Source: Chrysoperla carnea | Taxonomy: Eukaryota > Arthropoda > Insecta > Neuroptera > Chrysopidae | NCBI RefSeq assembly: GCF_905475395.1 | Contig: NC_058341.1 | Coordinates: forward strand, 69,447,501 to 69,511,500 | Reading direction: 5' to 3' | Length of the DNA: 64,000 bases | In this document: piece by piece, positions 1-9,619 of the stretch | How the letters are laid out: every line of letters begins with the position of its first letter | Numbering within the stretch: the stretch's first letter is position 1 | Notes under the pieces: generated by a model | What the model was told of the DNA's origin: nothing | The model's database searches: none | What the model saw: the letters and a program-made list of their open reading frames with translations, nothing else | Position numbers and translations under genes: made by a program

Positions 1-63
1 GTCTGTCTGTCCGTCTGTGCACATGATAACTCAAAAACGATAAAAAAAACTTTAAACAAAAAA

Positions 64-624
64 AACCGACTTCAAAACGAAAAAAAAAAATTGAACTAAA
101 AAATAAAAAAATATCGATAATATAAAGTAGTTATAATTATTAATGTAGCAAACTATTCTGTCAAAGTTATATTTCCTTGGCTGCAACGGACTCCAAAAAT
201 AACAATAATTATAACTACATTATTTTATCGATATTTTTTTACTTTTTATAGCATTTTTATTTTTTACTTTTTGCAGTTGGTTTTGTTTTTGTTAAAAGTT
301 TTTTTATTTTTTTATTTTTAGTGAATCTGAAGTACACTAACTAATTTGTCACTAAAAAAAGAATCGTGGAAATTGGTAGGCGTTATCTTCAGTTATTTGT
401 CCATTTGTCGCGCACATACTTAACGCAAATTTAAAACTTATATGGTTTTCTCATAGTTACCATTGTCAGAACCGGACCAAATTGAATTGGCTCCACACGG
501 GAAGCAGAAGCTTTCAAATAGATAAAGAATCATTAAAATCGGTTTATCAAGTCAAAATAAATAAAAACATAAAAAAACAATACCTTCGAATTGAGATCAT
601 TCTCTTTTTTGTTTGAAGTCGGTT
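64..624 (+). mobile_element. MITE-like repeat family B, copy 1
   Basis: The element begins with 'aaccgacttcaaaac' and ends with 'gtttgaagtcggtt', which are inverted copies of each other. It contains an internal inverted repeat near the left end (around 110-235) and a block beginning 'gtgaatctgaagtacac'. Copies lie at about 52600-53205 and 53917-54677. Ends of this type are widespread in insect genomes as short non-autonomous repeats. It is nested in family A, since the interrupted family A sequence resumes at 625. Confidence 0.75.
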
Positions 625-956
625 AAAAAGATATACTTAGCTGAAATTTTTACAGCATGCTCAGGACGTAAAAAGTGAGGCTAAGTTCGTAAATGAGGAT
701 CAATTAATCAATTCAATTCATTAAGTCAATTGGATCTTGTGAGAGATAGAACAAATAAAAATTTTAAATGTAAAAAATGTTTCTTATAAATAATATAAAC
801 AACTTTTGTTTGAAACATTTTGAGGGCGCAAATTACGATTAAATTTTGGTGTTTTTCTAAAGAATTTTCCAAAACCAAATAAATTAAAATCAAGTAACTG
901 TGTTGGGTTTATAAACTCTTTTAATTTATTTAAAAAAAAAATAATGCAAGCACTGA

Positions 957-965
957 TATTCAACA
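957..965. repeat. 9-bp target site duplication, left
   Basis: TATTCAACA directly precedes the left terminus of the foldback element and is repeated exactly at 8901-8909. Nine bp is the usual duplication length for foldback (FB/NOF) and most Mutator-like elements. Confidence 0.92.
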
Positions 966-2560
966 ACCGTCGTGAAGTTGGCCCCCGCATTTTTTGTTCC
1001 AGAATATAAACCATATGGTTCGATTGTACTCGCATTAAGATGGATTGTTCCAGAATTTCACTCTTTTGTACCACCCCATTCTCGAGATATTCAATTATAT
1101 ATGCGCGGGGGCCAACTTCACGCTAGCCCCCGCATTTTTTGTACTGAAATTTTAATGCTACCTTTCGGAAGAACAATCAAAATAAAGGATTGTTCCAGAA
1201 TATAAAGGGAAAAAAATCAAAAATACGGGGTGGGGAGCCAAAAATATACCAACCCACTAATACAAGTTAACAAGTTACCAATTCAGTAGAATAACGCTAT
1301 AAACATAGATTTCTTACAAAAGACTATAAAATTGATATTATTGTTCATTTTGAGAAATGTATACTGAAAACGGCAGCCATGGGGAGGATATTTATAAGGG
1401 TGCAATTACATGATGATGGAAAATTATGTAAATGCTACTTCTTGAGACGTTAGTACTGAGCTACTGTATGTGCCAATTGATAGATATACGTTAAAAAAGG
1501 ATTTTTCCAGAATATTTAATCAATACAACTTCAAATGGGGCGTGAGGGAGCAAAAATTCACCCCCGATACAAGAGTAAACACATAACGCATTCGTTTGTA
1601 CTGGGCTATGAATGAAATTTTTAGAAAGAATACATATAGAATAACTTAGTTTTCCATTTTCACCATTTTTAAACTTCGAACGTAGCCACAGGGAGGTGAT
1701 ATATATTCGGGGGAGACCTAACCCTCGCTGTGCTGCTTTCTATGACGTTTGTACTGGGTTACTGTATACGCCAATCGATAGATATACATTAGTAGAGGAT
1801 TGTTCCAGAATATTAAATCAATTCAACTTCAAATGGGGCGTAGGGGAGGAAAATCAACCCCCGATACAAGAGTAAACACATAGCGCATTCGTTTGTACTG
1901 GTCTATGAATAGAATTTTTGGAAAGAATACATATAGAATAACTTATTTTTCCATTTTCACCCTTTTTAAACCAGGAACGTAGCCACAGGGAGGTTAGATA
2001 TATGCGGGGGAAACCTAACCCTCGCTGTGCTGCTTCCTGTGACGTTTGTACTGGGATACTGTATACGCCAGTCTATAGATATACATTAGTAGAGGATTGT
2101 TCCAGAATATTAAATCAATACAACTTCAAATGGGGCGTGGGGGAGGAAAATTTACCCCCGATACAAGAGTAAGCACATAGCGCATTCGTTTGTACTGGTT
2201 TATGAATAGAATTTTTGGAAAGACCACTTATAGAATAACTTAGTTTTCAATTTTCACTACTTTTAAACCAAGAACGTAGCCACAGGGAGGTGATATATAT
2301 TCGGGGGAAACCTAACCCTCGCTGTGCTACTTCCTGTGACATTTGTACTGGGATACTGTATACGGCAATTGACAGATATACTTTAGAATAGGATTTTTCA
2401 TGATATTAAATTAATCAAACTGCAAAGGTTGGGGACGTAAACGGTATTATATCCCACCGATACAACAATCAACAAATATCTTTCTCGTTTTTAGCTAATA
2501 TATTTGCAAAATGTTTTTACTGGGCTGTTATCAGAAGGTTGGGGGAATTTATGTGGAGGG
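966..2560 (+). repeat. Left inverted arm of foldback element with ~300-bp units
   Basis: Positions 966-1375 pair with 8490-8900. After that come repeat units starting near 1380, 1686, 1985 and 2278, each carrying 'gtagccacagggaggt' or a variant at its boundary, followed by 'cctaaccctcgctgtgct', 'ggattgttccagaatatt' and 'gatacaagagtaa'. The first three units pair with the right arm. The fourth (about 2278-2560) is diverged and has no partner, so the arms differ by one unit. Confidence 0.85.
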
Positions 2561-2728
2561 GACAAAGACAATGTGCCGATTGATATGTTGACGCCGAGTC
2601 CAAACAGCTTGTGATAGAATTTTACATATAGTTTATATATATGAGAGAAGTTTGTGTAAATGAAGTCTGTATATGTTGTACTAGAGGAAGGGGAGGAATA
2701 TTGTTTAGGTAAGTGTTGTGCAAATTAT

Positions 2729-5700
2729 TTACTTTCTAACAAAAATTAAAACGCACACCGTTGTTTTAATTCTATTTGGATTGACCGTTATTATTTCGGA
2801 CTTTAAGCCGTCGTGTAGCTGCCATTTACTTGAAGCACGAAGGCAGTATGCTACATAGTGCCCAATACTATTCTCCACCTTTGGAGGTAAATTTGTAATG
2901 GCAGCGACAAGCTTAAAATTGTCATTGAAAATATTTATCTCTACAGGCAAATCTGATAATTTTATTTGGCCAGACCAATCTGGATCATTGTGTTTCGGAA
3001 AGTTTGTAAATTCTACGTCAATTATTAAATGATTCCCAATAACAGTAGAAGTTTCCATATCCTCCTTACATGATTTGCATTGTTGATTTAAAGCGATTCG
3101 TAGAGATTTTTTTATATTTTCTTCGACACCAGCAAAACCAGTTTCATAAAAATATTGGGGAGTTAAGCATAATGCAACAACAGAAGATGAACGTGCGGAA
3201 TTACATTTTTTACATTTCCGGATATTTATGACACTGGGCTCATTTTTAAAGAGATATTCTGCCAGCTCTATTACGTTTCCAGAACAATCTAATACATTAT
3301 TTTTCAGGGAATTCCCACGCCATTTCAATAAGAGGTCGGCCCTTTGTTTATAAATAGAAGACTTAGGCCCTTGCATTACAAAATTTTTTACTAATTCAAA
3401 AAACTGAATGCCGCTTTTGTCAACGAATGTATTATATGAATTTATATCGACATAGGCGGCAGAAAATGCTTGGGCCAAAGTATCAAAAGGACAGGTATAT
3501 GTTACCTGTATTTTCATGCCATTTATTACTAAAGAAGGTAGAATACTCCCATTTCTTAATAACAATTTTTTTGAACTAATTGTTATTGGTTTGCCTTCAA
3601 TTGATGTCATTCCAGGACATTTTTGTAAATATTTATTCGTTTTGATTTTTTGCGCTGCTTTTCCCTTCCAATTTTCAACTTCGTTTAAATGATCAAGATC
3701 GGTCCCTAAATTATTATTACATATTTCAAGATTTTGACTGATATTTTCACTTTTATCAATGAAAATAGAATTGACATTTTGTGTTGGTTTAAATTTTAGT
3801 TGCTCCTTTGACAGTAAAAGAGTTGATTTAACCAATTTCACTGTACCTTCAATAGATCGTACGTGGTGAACAAAGAACTTGTCAGCTCGAATAGGTAAGT
3901 TCTCGTTCTTGAGAACAGAATTCTTCAAATCGTTGAAGTAACTTTCCACATACGATGACGATGCAGTTACAGTCGCCATATACTTCGAAGATAAAACTCC
4001 TGTCCACATTACGAAGTGTTTACATATTCTTAACAAATCTTGAGCAAAATTTGGTAAGTAATATGCATTAAGGCGACTTCCTTGGACACCACATTCTTGA
4101 AGTGCTTCTGCTTGAATTTTTTGTATCTCTGTCAATTTATTCTTAGTAGCATCTTTTACGAAAGCCTCCGCTAAAATTTCCTCTTCGTACTTATCAACAT
4201 CGTCTACAAAAGTATCCCCTTCAATTGTTTTAGTTGTTTTATTAACGAATTGTTCTATTTTATAGCTTTTAATTCTATTCATGAGAAAGACCTCCCGATT
4301 TTCACAAGGCGTTAAAAAATCCATATCCTTTACTCGACCGCTTCTTTTACTTTGTGAAACGACTAGAACGGAAAGCAAAATTTCCCTAAAATCTTCCAAA
4401 GTAGTACACTGCGACAGGATACCAACACAACGGACGTAGAAATCTTTCACTTTAAATTGTGTACTATGGAAACACTTCCAACGGCATACCAAATTAATAA
4501 GATGGGCTATATCAATGCGTAAAAATGTTCGGGGTAAATGCACATTGTCATCTTTTGCATCTTTTAAAATTTGCAAACACAGGTCAATATAGTTGGATAG
4601 CTCCATTCCATTAAATGCCAAAGAAACAGCATTCATCAAAGCCAGTGAAAAATCCGTGATAACTTCAAAAGGTATGGGGAGTCTTGTTCGTAGCCATTCG
4701 CGAAGCCAATATGCTATCATGTTTGCGTTATGTTTTTCCGATAGCATTTGTACAATTGGAACCACTGCACTTTTTGAGGAAACTACACATTGATATAAGA
4801 AAATACTGCCGGAATAGTCGTTCCCTTTGTGTACCTGTTGCACAAGTGATCCAGTTGCATCTATAGAAATGCTTATTCTCTCACGGTGGCTCATTTCTTT
4901 GTAAATTGTCGCTTGATTTATGGTCCAGTATATGAGGTGAAATTTATTTAAGCACAATTCCTTTATAATATCTGCAAATTCGACAGACTCATTAAGATTA
5001 TGAAATGATTCTACTAAATCGGTACATTTCCCTCCAATCAAAATCTCATCGCGAATCTCCTGTTTTGCTTTTCTTAATACTTCAAGACTATAAAGATTTG
5101 CGGGTTGTGGTTCGCCGTATAGCATGCAGCGGTTTGCGTTTTCACGTCTCCAATTTGCTGCTTGTGTGCTAGTTAATTCCTTTCCGATTTCGCGGCGGGA
5201 TTGCCCAGCCAGGCGACGTTTTTTAATATGCGCATGACCTCGGGTGTCAGAAGCCGTGACTTGTAAAATAATATTTTCATCTGTCTTTTTTGGCTTAAAT
5301 AATAAATGTGCACTTAAATTTGAATGGCATTCATGGCACAAGGCCGATATTTTTAAATAGGGACAACCTGGGCTTTCAGATATGATTCCTCGCTTAAAGA
5401 CAAACGCACATGGAATTCGTAATTGCTCCCATATTGCATTATAAATTATATCAGTCCACCCTTTTCTTAAAACAGAATATCCACGAGTGTGATCACGTTT
5501 ATCCTGGTAGTTTAAAGAGGAAGGTATTATTTTAGACCAAAGAGCCGCAGATATTGTAAGAATAGTATGCGAAAGAGGAAAGTTTTTGCTTTTGACATCT
5601 TTCTTTTCTATGATGGAATAAGATAAATCAGAACAAGCAACGGATTCTGTAGACGTATTATTTATATCACCAGTGTTTATTTCGGTTTCCTTCGGTTCAA

Positions 5701-5938
5701 TAATTTCTTCTTGACTGAAGAGTCCTTTAGCTTCGAAATACAAATTTTTCAACTTATATCGATTTCCATGAAACATTACCCATAAATGTTTTGGAGTAAT
5801 TTGATTACTAAGGCGTTTACTAATTTCTCTCCATATACCACTGGACGGAGGTATGAGTTTACCAATTTCATCATAAAGATTAAAATCAAGAGCCTCATCC
5901 AAAATTTCAGTCGGGAGTAGTTTCAAAGTTCTCGGCAT
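2729..5938 (-). CDS. Transposase fused to a ubiquitin-specific-protease-like domain
   Basis: The frame opens upstream at a TTG, so I take the first ATG (5938, context TTTAAAATG), giving 1069 residues without interruption, ending in TAA at 2729. Early in the protein is a Cys/His cluster (SPGCPYLK...ALCHECHSN). The central region has candidate DDE residues D360 (SISIDATGS), D429 (VITDFSLALMNA) and E665 (SSYVESYFNDLK), with RIDIAHLINLV between the last two. The second and third motifs resemble those of Mutator-like transposases. The C-terminal ~270 residues have the order found in C19 ubiquitin-specific proteases: C816 in TCPFDTLAQ, two CxxC pairs (C909/C912, C954/C957), H1027 in IGHYVAY, and D1043 in WQLHDGL, 16 residues after the histidine. 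Proteolytic activity and the DDE assignment are inferred. The gene is the only long one in the foldback element and presumably mobilises it. Confidence 0.8.
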   Translation of the reverse strand: MPRTLKLLPTEILDEALDFNLYDEIGKLIPPSSGIWREISKRLSNQITPKHLWVMFHGNRYKLKNLYFEAKGLFSQEEIIEPKETEINTGDINNTSTESVACSDLSYSIIEKKDVKSKNFPLSHTILTISAALWSKIIPSSLNYQDKRDHTRGYSVLRKGWTDIIYNAIWEQLRIPCAFVFKRGIISESPGCPYLKISALCHECHSNLSAHLLFKPKKTDENIILQVTASDTRGHAHIKKRRLAGQSRREIGKELTSTQAANWRRENANRCMLYGEPQPANLYSLEVLRKAKQEIRDEILIGGKCTDLVESFHNLNESVEFADIIKELCLNKFHLIYWTINQATIYKEMSHRERISISIDATGSLVQQVHKGNDYSGSIFLYQCVVSSKSAVVPIVQMLSEKHNANMIAYWLREWLRTRLPIPFEVITDFSLALMNAVSLAFNGMELSNYIDLCLQILKDAKDDNVHLPRTFLRIDIAHLINLVCRWKCFHSTQFKVKDFYVRCVGILSQCTTLEDFREILLSVLVVSQSKRSGRVKDMDFLTPCENREVFLMNRIKSYKIEQFVNKTTKTIEGDTFVDDVDKYEEEILAEAFVKDATKNKLTEIQKIQAEALQECGVQGSRLNAYYLPNFAQDLLRICKHFVMWTGVLSSKYMATVTASSSYVESYFNDLKNSVLKNENLPIRADKFFVHHVRSIEGTVKLVKSTLLLSKEQLKFKPTQNVNSIFIDKSENISQNLEICNNNLGTDLDHLNEVENWKGKAAQKIKTNKYLQKCPGMTSIEGKPITISSKKLLLRNGSILPSLVINGMKIQVTYTCPFDTLAQAFSAAYVDINSYNTFVDKSGIQFFELVKNFVMQGPKSSIYKQRADLLLKWRGNSLKNNVLDCSGNVIELAEYLFKNEPSVINIRKCKKCNSARSSSVVALCLTPQYFYETGFAGVEENIKKSLRIALNQQCKSCKEDMETSTVIGNHLIIDVEFTNFPKHNDPDWSGQIKLSDLPVEINIFNDNFKLVAAITNLPPKVENSIGHYVAYCLRASSKWQLHDGLKSEIITVNPNRIKTTVCVLIFVRK

Positions 5939-5959
5939 TTTAAATTTGTAATAAAACAA

Positions 5960-6540
5960 ATTTAAATTTAAAAAAAATCAAAAACAAGTTCAATTTAAAA
6001 AAAATAATAATTCCAAAAATAAATCGAAATAATTAAAAATAAACTCCGACACGAAAAAATAAGTGAACAAAAAAAAAAAGCACAAACAATAAAACAAAAT
6101 TATAAACCAAAAAAAAAAACTCAAAAATCGAAAAATACATACATTTATACATGTATATAATAAAAACAAAATTAATCAAAAATTAAAAAAAAATTATTTT
6201 ATTTTTCGGCGAATAAATCAAAACACCAAAAATATGAAGGAAAAATAAAGCTTATAAAAGCAAAAAATTGTAAAAATGATAATAAATGAAAAAAAGCAAA
6301 AAAATTGACACAATAAAAATCCACGATAGAATAATATTTTCGAAGTTATATTAAACGGAAAGATACCAATCTATATGTTGAATTATCCAAATAATATTCT
6401 TTGTATACCTAATAAGTCAAAGTACCATATGGAAAGCACTACGCGAATTAACTACAAGTTAATCATATTGTTTCAAATGACTACAACTGTAACTACTACA
6501 ACTGTAACTCACTCACTCATGTATTAGTAGAATAAAAATA
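5960..6540 (-). promoter_or_regulatory. AT-rich leader/promoter region of the transposase gene
   Basis: Some 580 bp of very A-rich sequence upstream of the ATG, with no open frame and no shared repeat that I can see. It must hold the promoter and 5' leader if the gene is transcribed from inside the element. No single TATA box can be picked out because TATAA-like words are frequent by composition. Confidence 0.35.
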
Positions 6541-6549
6541 GGCTTTATG

Positions 6550-7345
6550 TATGGATTAAAAGTTCGGGCAACGAAACTTTGGGGTTTTGCTTTTTACTTA
6601 AAAATAAGTATTTTTTGAAATTTTTTACTTTCTCGGAGTGGTGCAACAGGTCAAAAAAACAAAATGGCGTCAAAAATGGTATTTTTTTCAGAAATTTTAT
6701 CTTTTTTATTTTTTATTTTAAAGAGGAGATATCGGAGCATATCTAAATTTGGTAAGTTTGTAGTAATGGTTATAAACTACACCACATTTTTTTTGGGGGG
6801 GTTTTTGTTACCTCCCTCCCCAAGTTATACATATATATATATTATACATGTATATGATAAATGAGTTCATTTGACTGTAACTTGAAAAATATTTGACCGA
6901 TTTTAATGAAATTTATACCAAAACTAGGTTATAACACGTACAACTTTCAGTTAAAATTTTAACTAAATTCGCCGAATAATTCGGCCAAAATTTTAAATTT
7001 TATGATTTTTTTAAAATGGCTGCCATTTTATGCCATTTGGTCCTAGAGTGTTAATTTTTTTTTTAAATTGTAGCATTTTTTATTATCTTTCGATTTTATA
7101 AGAAGTTGCATGTCCGTAAAATGATTTCTTGACCCATATTTTTGCAAAAAACAGAAAATTTATCACTTTTTAGAAATGATCTTTTCAGAACGGCTGCCAT
7201 TTTAAGCCATTGGGTTCTAGAAAGTTAAATTTTTATTTAAATTGTAGGTTTTAGTATTAACTATCGATTTTATAATAAGTTGCATGCCCGTAAACTGGCT
7301 CCTTGATCCATGTTTTTGCAAAAAACGGGAAATTTATCATTTTTT
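6550..7345 (+). repeat. Dispersed repeat family F, copy 1 (inside foldback element)
   Basis: Begins 'ggattaaaagttcgggc' and contains 'aaaatggcgtcaaaaatgg', a TA-rich microsatellite and 'aatggctgccatttta'. The same features occur in the same order at 29130-29790. Here the last ~180 bp is tandemly duplicated (about 7010-7190 and 7190-7340); the other copy has it once. No coding potential. The foldback element appears to have picked it up, or it inserted there. Confidence 0.75.
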
Positions 7346-7439
7346 GGCAAAAAATGTACCTATTATTTTTTGTGCATAAAAAAATATTTAAAATAAATTG
7401 AAATATTTTTTTGTTTGTTTATTTTTCTTTTATTTTTGA

Positions 7440-7565
7440 CCTATGTTGCTTATTTTGAACTTGAGGTCAAGTTCGTAAATGAGCAACATAGGTCAATTGG
7501 GTTTTGGGTCCGAAGGACCCATCTTCTAACCCTTTAGAGATAGAGCAAAAGTTTAAATGTAAAAA
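7440..7565 (+). repeat. Family A fragment, copy 2 (inside foldback element)
   Basis: An internal piece of family A: 'gttcgtaaatgagcaacat', 'aggacccatctt', 'agagatagagcaaaagttt'. Only the middle of the repeat is present, just inside the right inverted arm. Confidence 0.75.
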
Positions 7566-7599
7566 ATGTTCCTTTCAAAAACTAAACACAAAAAGTGGT

Positions 7600-8900
7600 T
7601 TAAAAATAGTGAAAATGGAAAACTAAGTTATTCTATAAGTATTCTTTCCAAAAATTTCATTCATAGCCCAGTACAAACGAATGCGTTATGTGTTTACTCT
7701 TGTATCGGGGGTTAATTTTCCTCCCCTACGCCCCATTTGAAGTTGTATTGATTTAATATTCTGGAACAATCCTCTACTAATGTATATCTATCGATTGGCG
7801 TATACAGTATCCCAGTACAAACGTCACAGGAAGTAGCACAGCGAGGGTTAGGTTTCCCCCGCATATATCTAACCTCCCTGTGGCTACGTTCGTGGTTTAA
7901 AAATAGTGGAAATTGAAAACTAAGTTATTCTATAAGTTGGCTTTCTAAAAATTCCATTCATATACCAGTACAAACGAATGCGCTATGTGCTTACTCTTGT
8001 ATCGGGGGTTGATTTTCCTCCCCTACGCCCCATTTGAAGTTGAATTGATTTAATATTCTGGAACAATCCTCTACTAATGTATATCTATCGATTGGCGTAT
8101 ACAGTAACCCAGTACAAACGTCATAGAAAGCAGCACAGCGAGGGTTAGGTCTCCCCCGAATATATATCACCTCCCTGTGGCTACGTTCGAAGTTTAAAAA
8201 TGGTGAAAATGGAAAACTAAGTTATTCTATATGTATTCTTTCTAAAAATTTCATTCATAGCCCAGTACAAACGAATGCGTTATGTGTTTACTCTTGTATC
8301 GGGGGTGAATTTTTGCTCCCTCACGCCCCATTTGAAGTTGTATTGATTAAATATTCTGGAAAAATCCTTTTTTAACGTATATCTATCAATTGGCACATAC
8401 AGTAGCTCAGTACTAACGTCTCAAGAAGTAGCATTTACATAATTTTCCATCATCATGTAATTGCACCCTTATAAATATCCTCCCCATGGCTGCCGTTTTC
8501 AGTATACATTTCTCAAAATGAACAATAATATCAATTTTATAGTCTTTTGTAAGAAATCTATGTTTATAGCGTTATTCTACTGAATTGGTAACTTGTTAAC
8601 TTGTATTAGTGGGTTGGTATATTTTTGGCTCCCCACCCCGTATTTTTGATTTTTTTCCCTTTATATTCTGGAACAATCCTTTATTTTGATTGTTCTTCCG
8701 AAAGGTAGCATTAAAATTTCAGTACAAAAAATGCGGGGGCTAGCGTGAAGTTGGCCCCCGCGCATATATAATTGAATATCTCGAGAATGGGGTGGTACAA
8801 AAGAGTGAAATTCTGGAACAATCCATCTTAATGCGAGTACAATCGAACCATATGGTTTATATTCTGGAACAAAAAATGCGGGGGCCAACTTCACGACGGT
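7600..8900 (-). repeat. Right inverted arm of foldback element
   Basis: This is the reverse complement of about 966-2277. Unit boundaries carrying 'acctccctgtggctac' or a variant lie near 7872, 8170 and 8482. Variant bases match the corresponding left-arm unit (for example 'gtctccccc' against 'gggggagac'), so the arms have been homogenised or copied together rather than diverging independently. Confidence 0.85.
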
Positions 8901-8909
8901 TATTCAACA
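8901..8909. repeat. 9-bp target site duplication, right
   Basis: TATTCAACA, identical to 957-965. In uninterrupted family A copies the equivalent site reads 'taatcaaca', which identifies the pre-insertion target. Confidence 0.92.
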
Positions 8910-8975
8910 CTATCTATGTAGGGTGTATCAACAACTAACTCAGTCAATTGTTTGTTTTCATTTGTTTTCTTTTAG

Positions 8976-9615
8976 TTTTATTCTAAAGCTTAGTTCAACT
9001 TATAATCTTTTTCATTTTAATCATTTTTAAAAGAGCCCGTAACAAAATTTTAATCACACATATAAAAATCTTAAAAATAAAAATTCTTATTTTCAACATA
9101 CAGTGGAATTTGTAACTTAAATCACATACTTCTACACGAATCCTTGGAAAAATTAGTTAGCGTTCTAATAAACACTCGGATTGACACGGAATTTCAGGCA
9201 TTGCATTTTGGAATCTAAGTTGCTTTCATACCTTTTTCATAATCTGTTCCAGGACTTCTCTTCTTTGTACAGTTAATGATTTTCCAAATGAAAGAAAATG
9301 AAAAAGATCGCTAGCATTTTGCTAAAACCTCATGAAATGTGTTTCCTAGGTACCAAATATCATAAGTAAGGCATGAGTTAGTCACGGAAATGTTTCTATT
9401 TGTTATTAAACAATTATAGTCTACAGTACAGAGGGGGGTATGGTTTCGTGACTAACACTCTTACGAAACTTTGTGAGTGGCTCCATTTAAGTGTAACCCA
9501 CAACGTTTTCATTTACAAAAACTTTGGAAATTGGATTTCAATGTGGAAAACGGAAAAAATGTTAATAAAACGACCTATTGCGGCTAATAATAGCGGCCTA
9601 CAGAAATATTGGACG
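8976..9615. other. No gene recognised
   Basis: AT-rich sequence with short open frames only. A 72-codon plus-strand frame at 9400-9618 has no recognisable motif and I do not call it a gene. Confidence 0.5.
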
Positions 9616-9619
9616 TGAC

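Larger units (their letters stand above)
1..965 (+). repeat. Dispersed repeat family A, copy 1 (interrupted)
   Basis: The blocks 1-60 and 625-965, continued after the foldback element at about 8901-8975, match in order other copies of a ~0.55 kb repeat, best preserved at 41203-41775. Shared landmarks are a (GTCTGTCC)-rich stretch, 'aactcaaaaacga', 'gctgaaatttttacagc', 'gagatagaacaaa' and 'aactcagtcaattgtttg'. The copy is split by a family B MITE at 64-624 and by the foldback transposon at 966-8900, so it predates both. No coding capacity is seen. Confidence 0.8.
966..8900 (-). mobile_element. 7.9 kb foldback (MULE/FB-NOF-like) DNA transposon
   Basis: Termini are ACCGTCGTGAAG... and ...CTTCACGACGGT, exact inverted copies, flanked by the 9-bp duplication TATTCAACA. 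The arms are very long: the left runs 966 to about 2277 plus an extra divergent unit to about 2560, and the right about 7600-8900. Both are built from ~300-bp units, the hallmark of foldback elements. Between the arms lie one uninterrupted minus-strand gene (2729-5938), ~600 bp of very AT-rich sequence upstream of it, a dispersed repeat shared with 29130-29790, and a piece of family A (7440-7565). The intact frame and exact duplication suggest a recent, possibly autonomous insertion. Assignment to the Mutator-like superfamily rests on the 9-bp duplication, the arm architecture and the transposase motifs, not on a database match. Confidence 0.88.

Noticed and set aside
972-1205. 77-codon frame duplicated at 8661-8894
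   Set aside because: It lies in both inverted arms of the foldback element and merely reads the terminal repeat.
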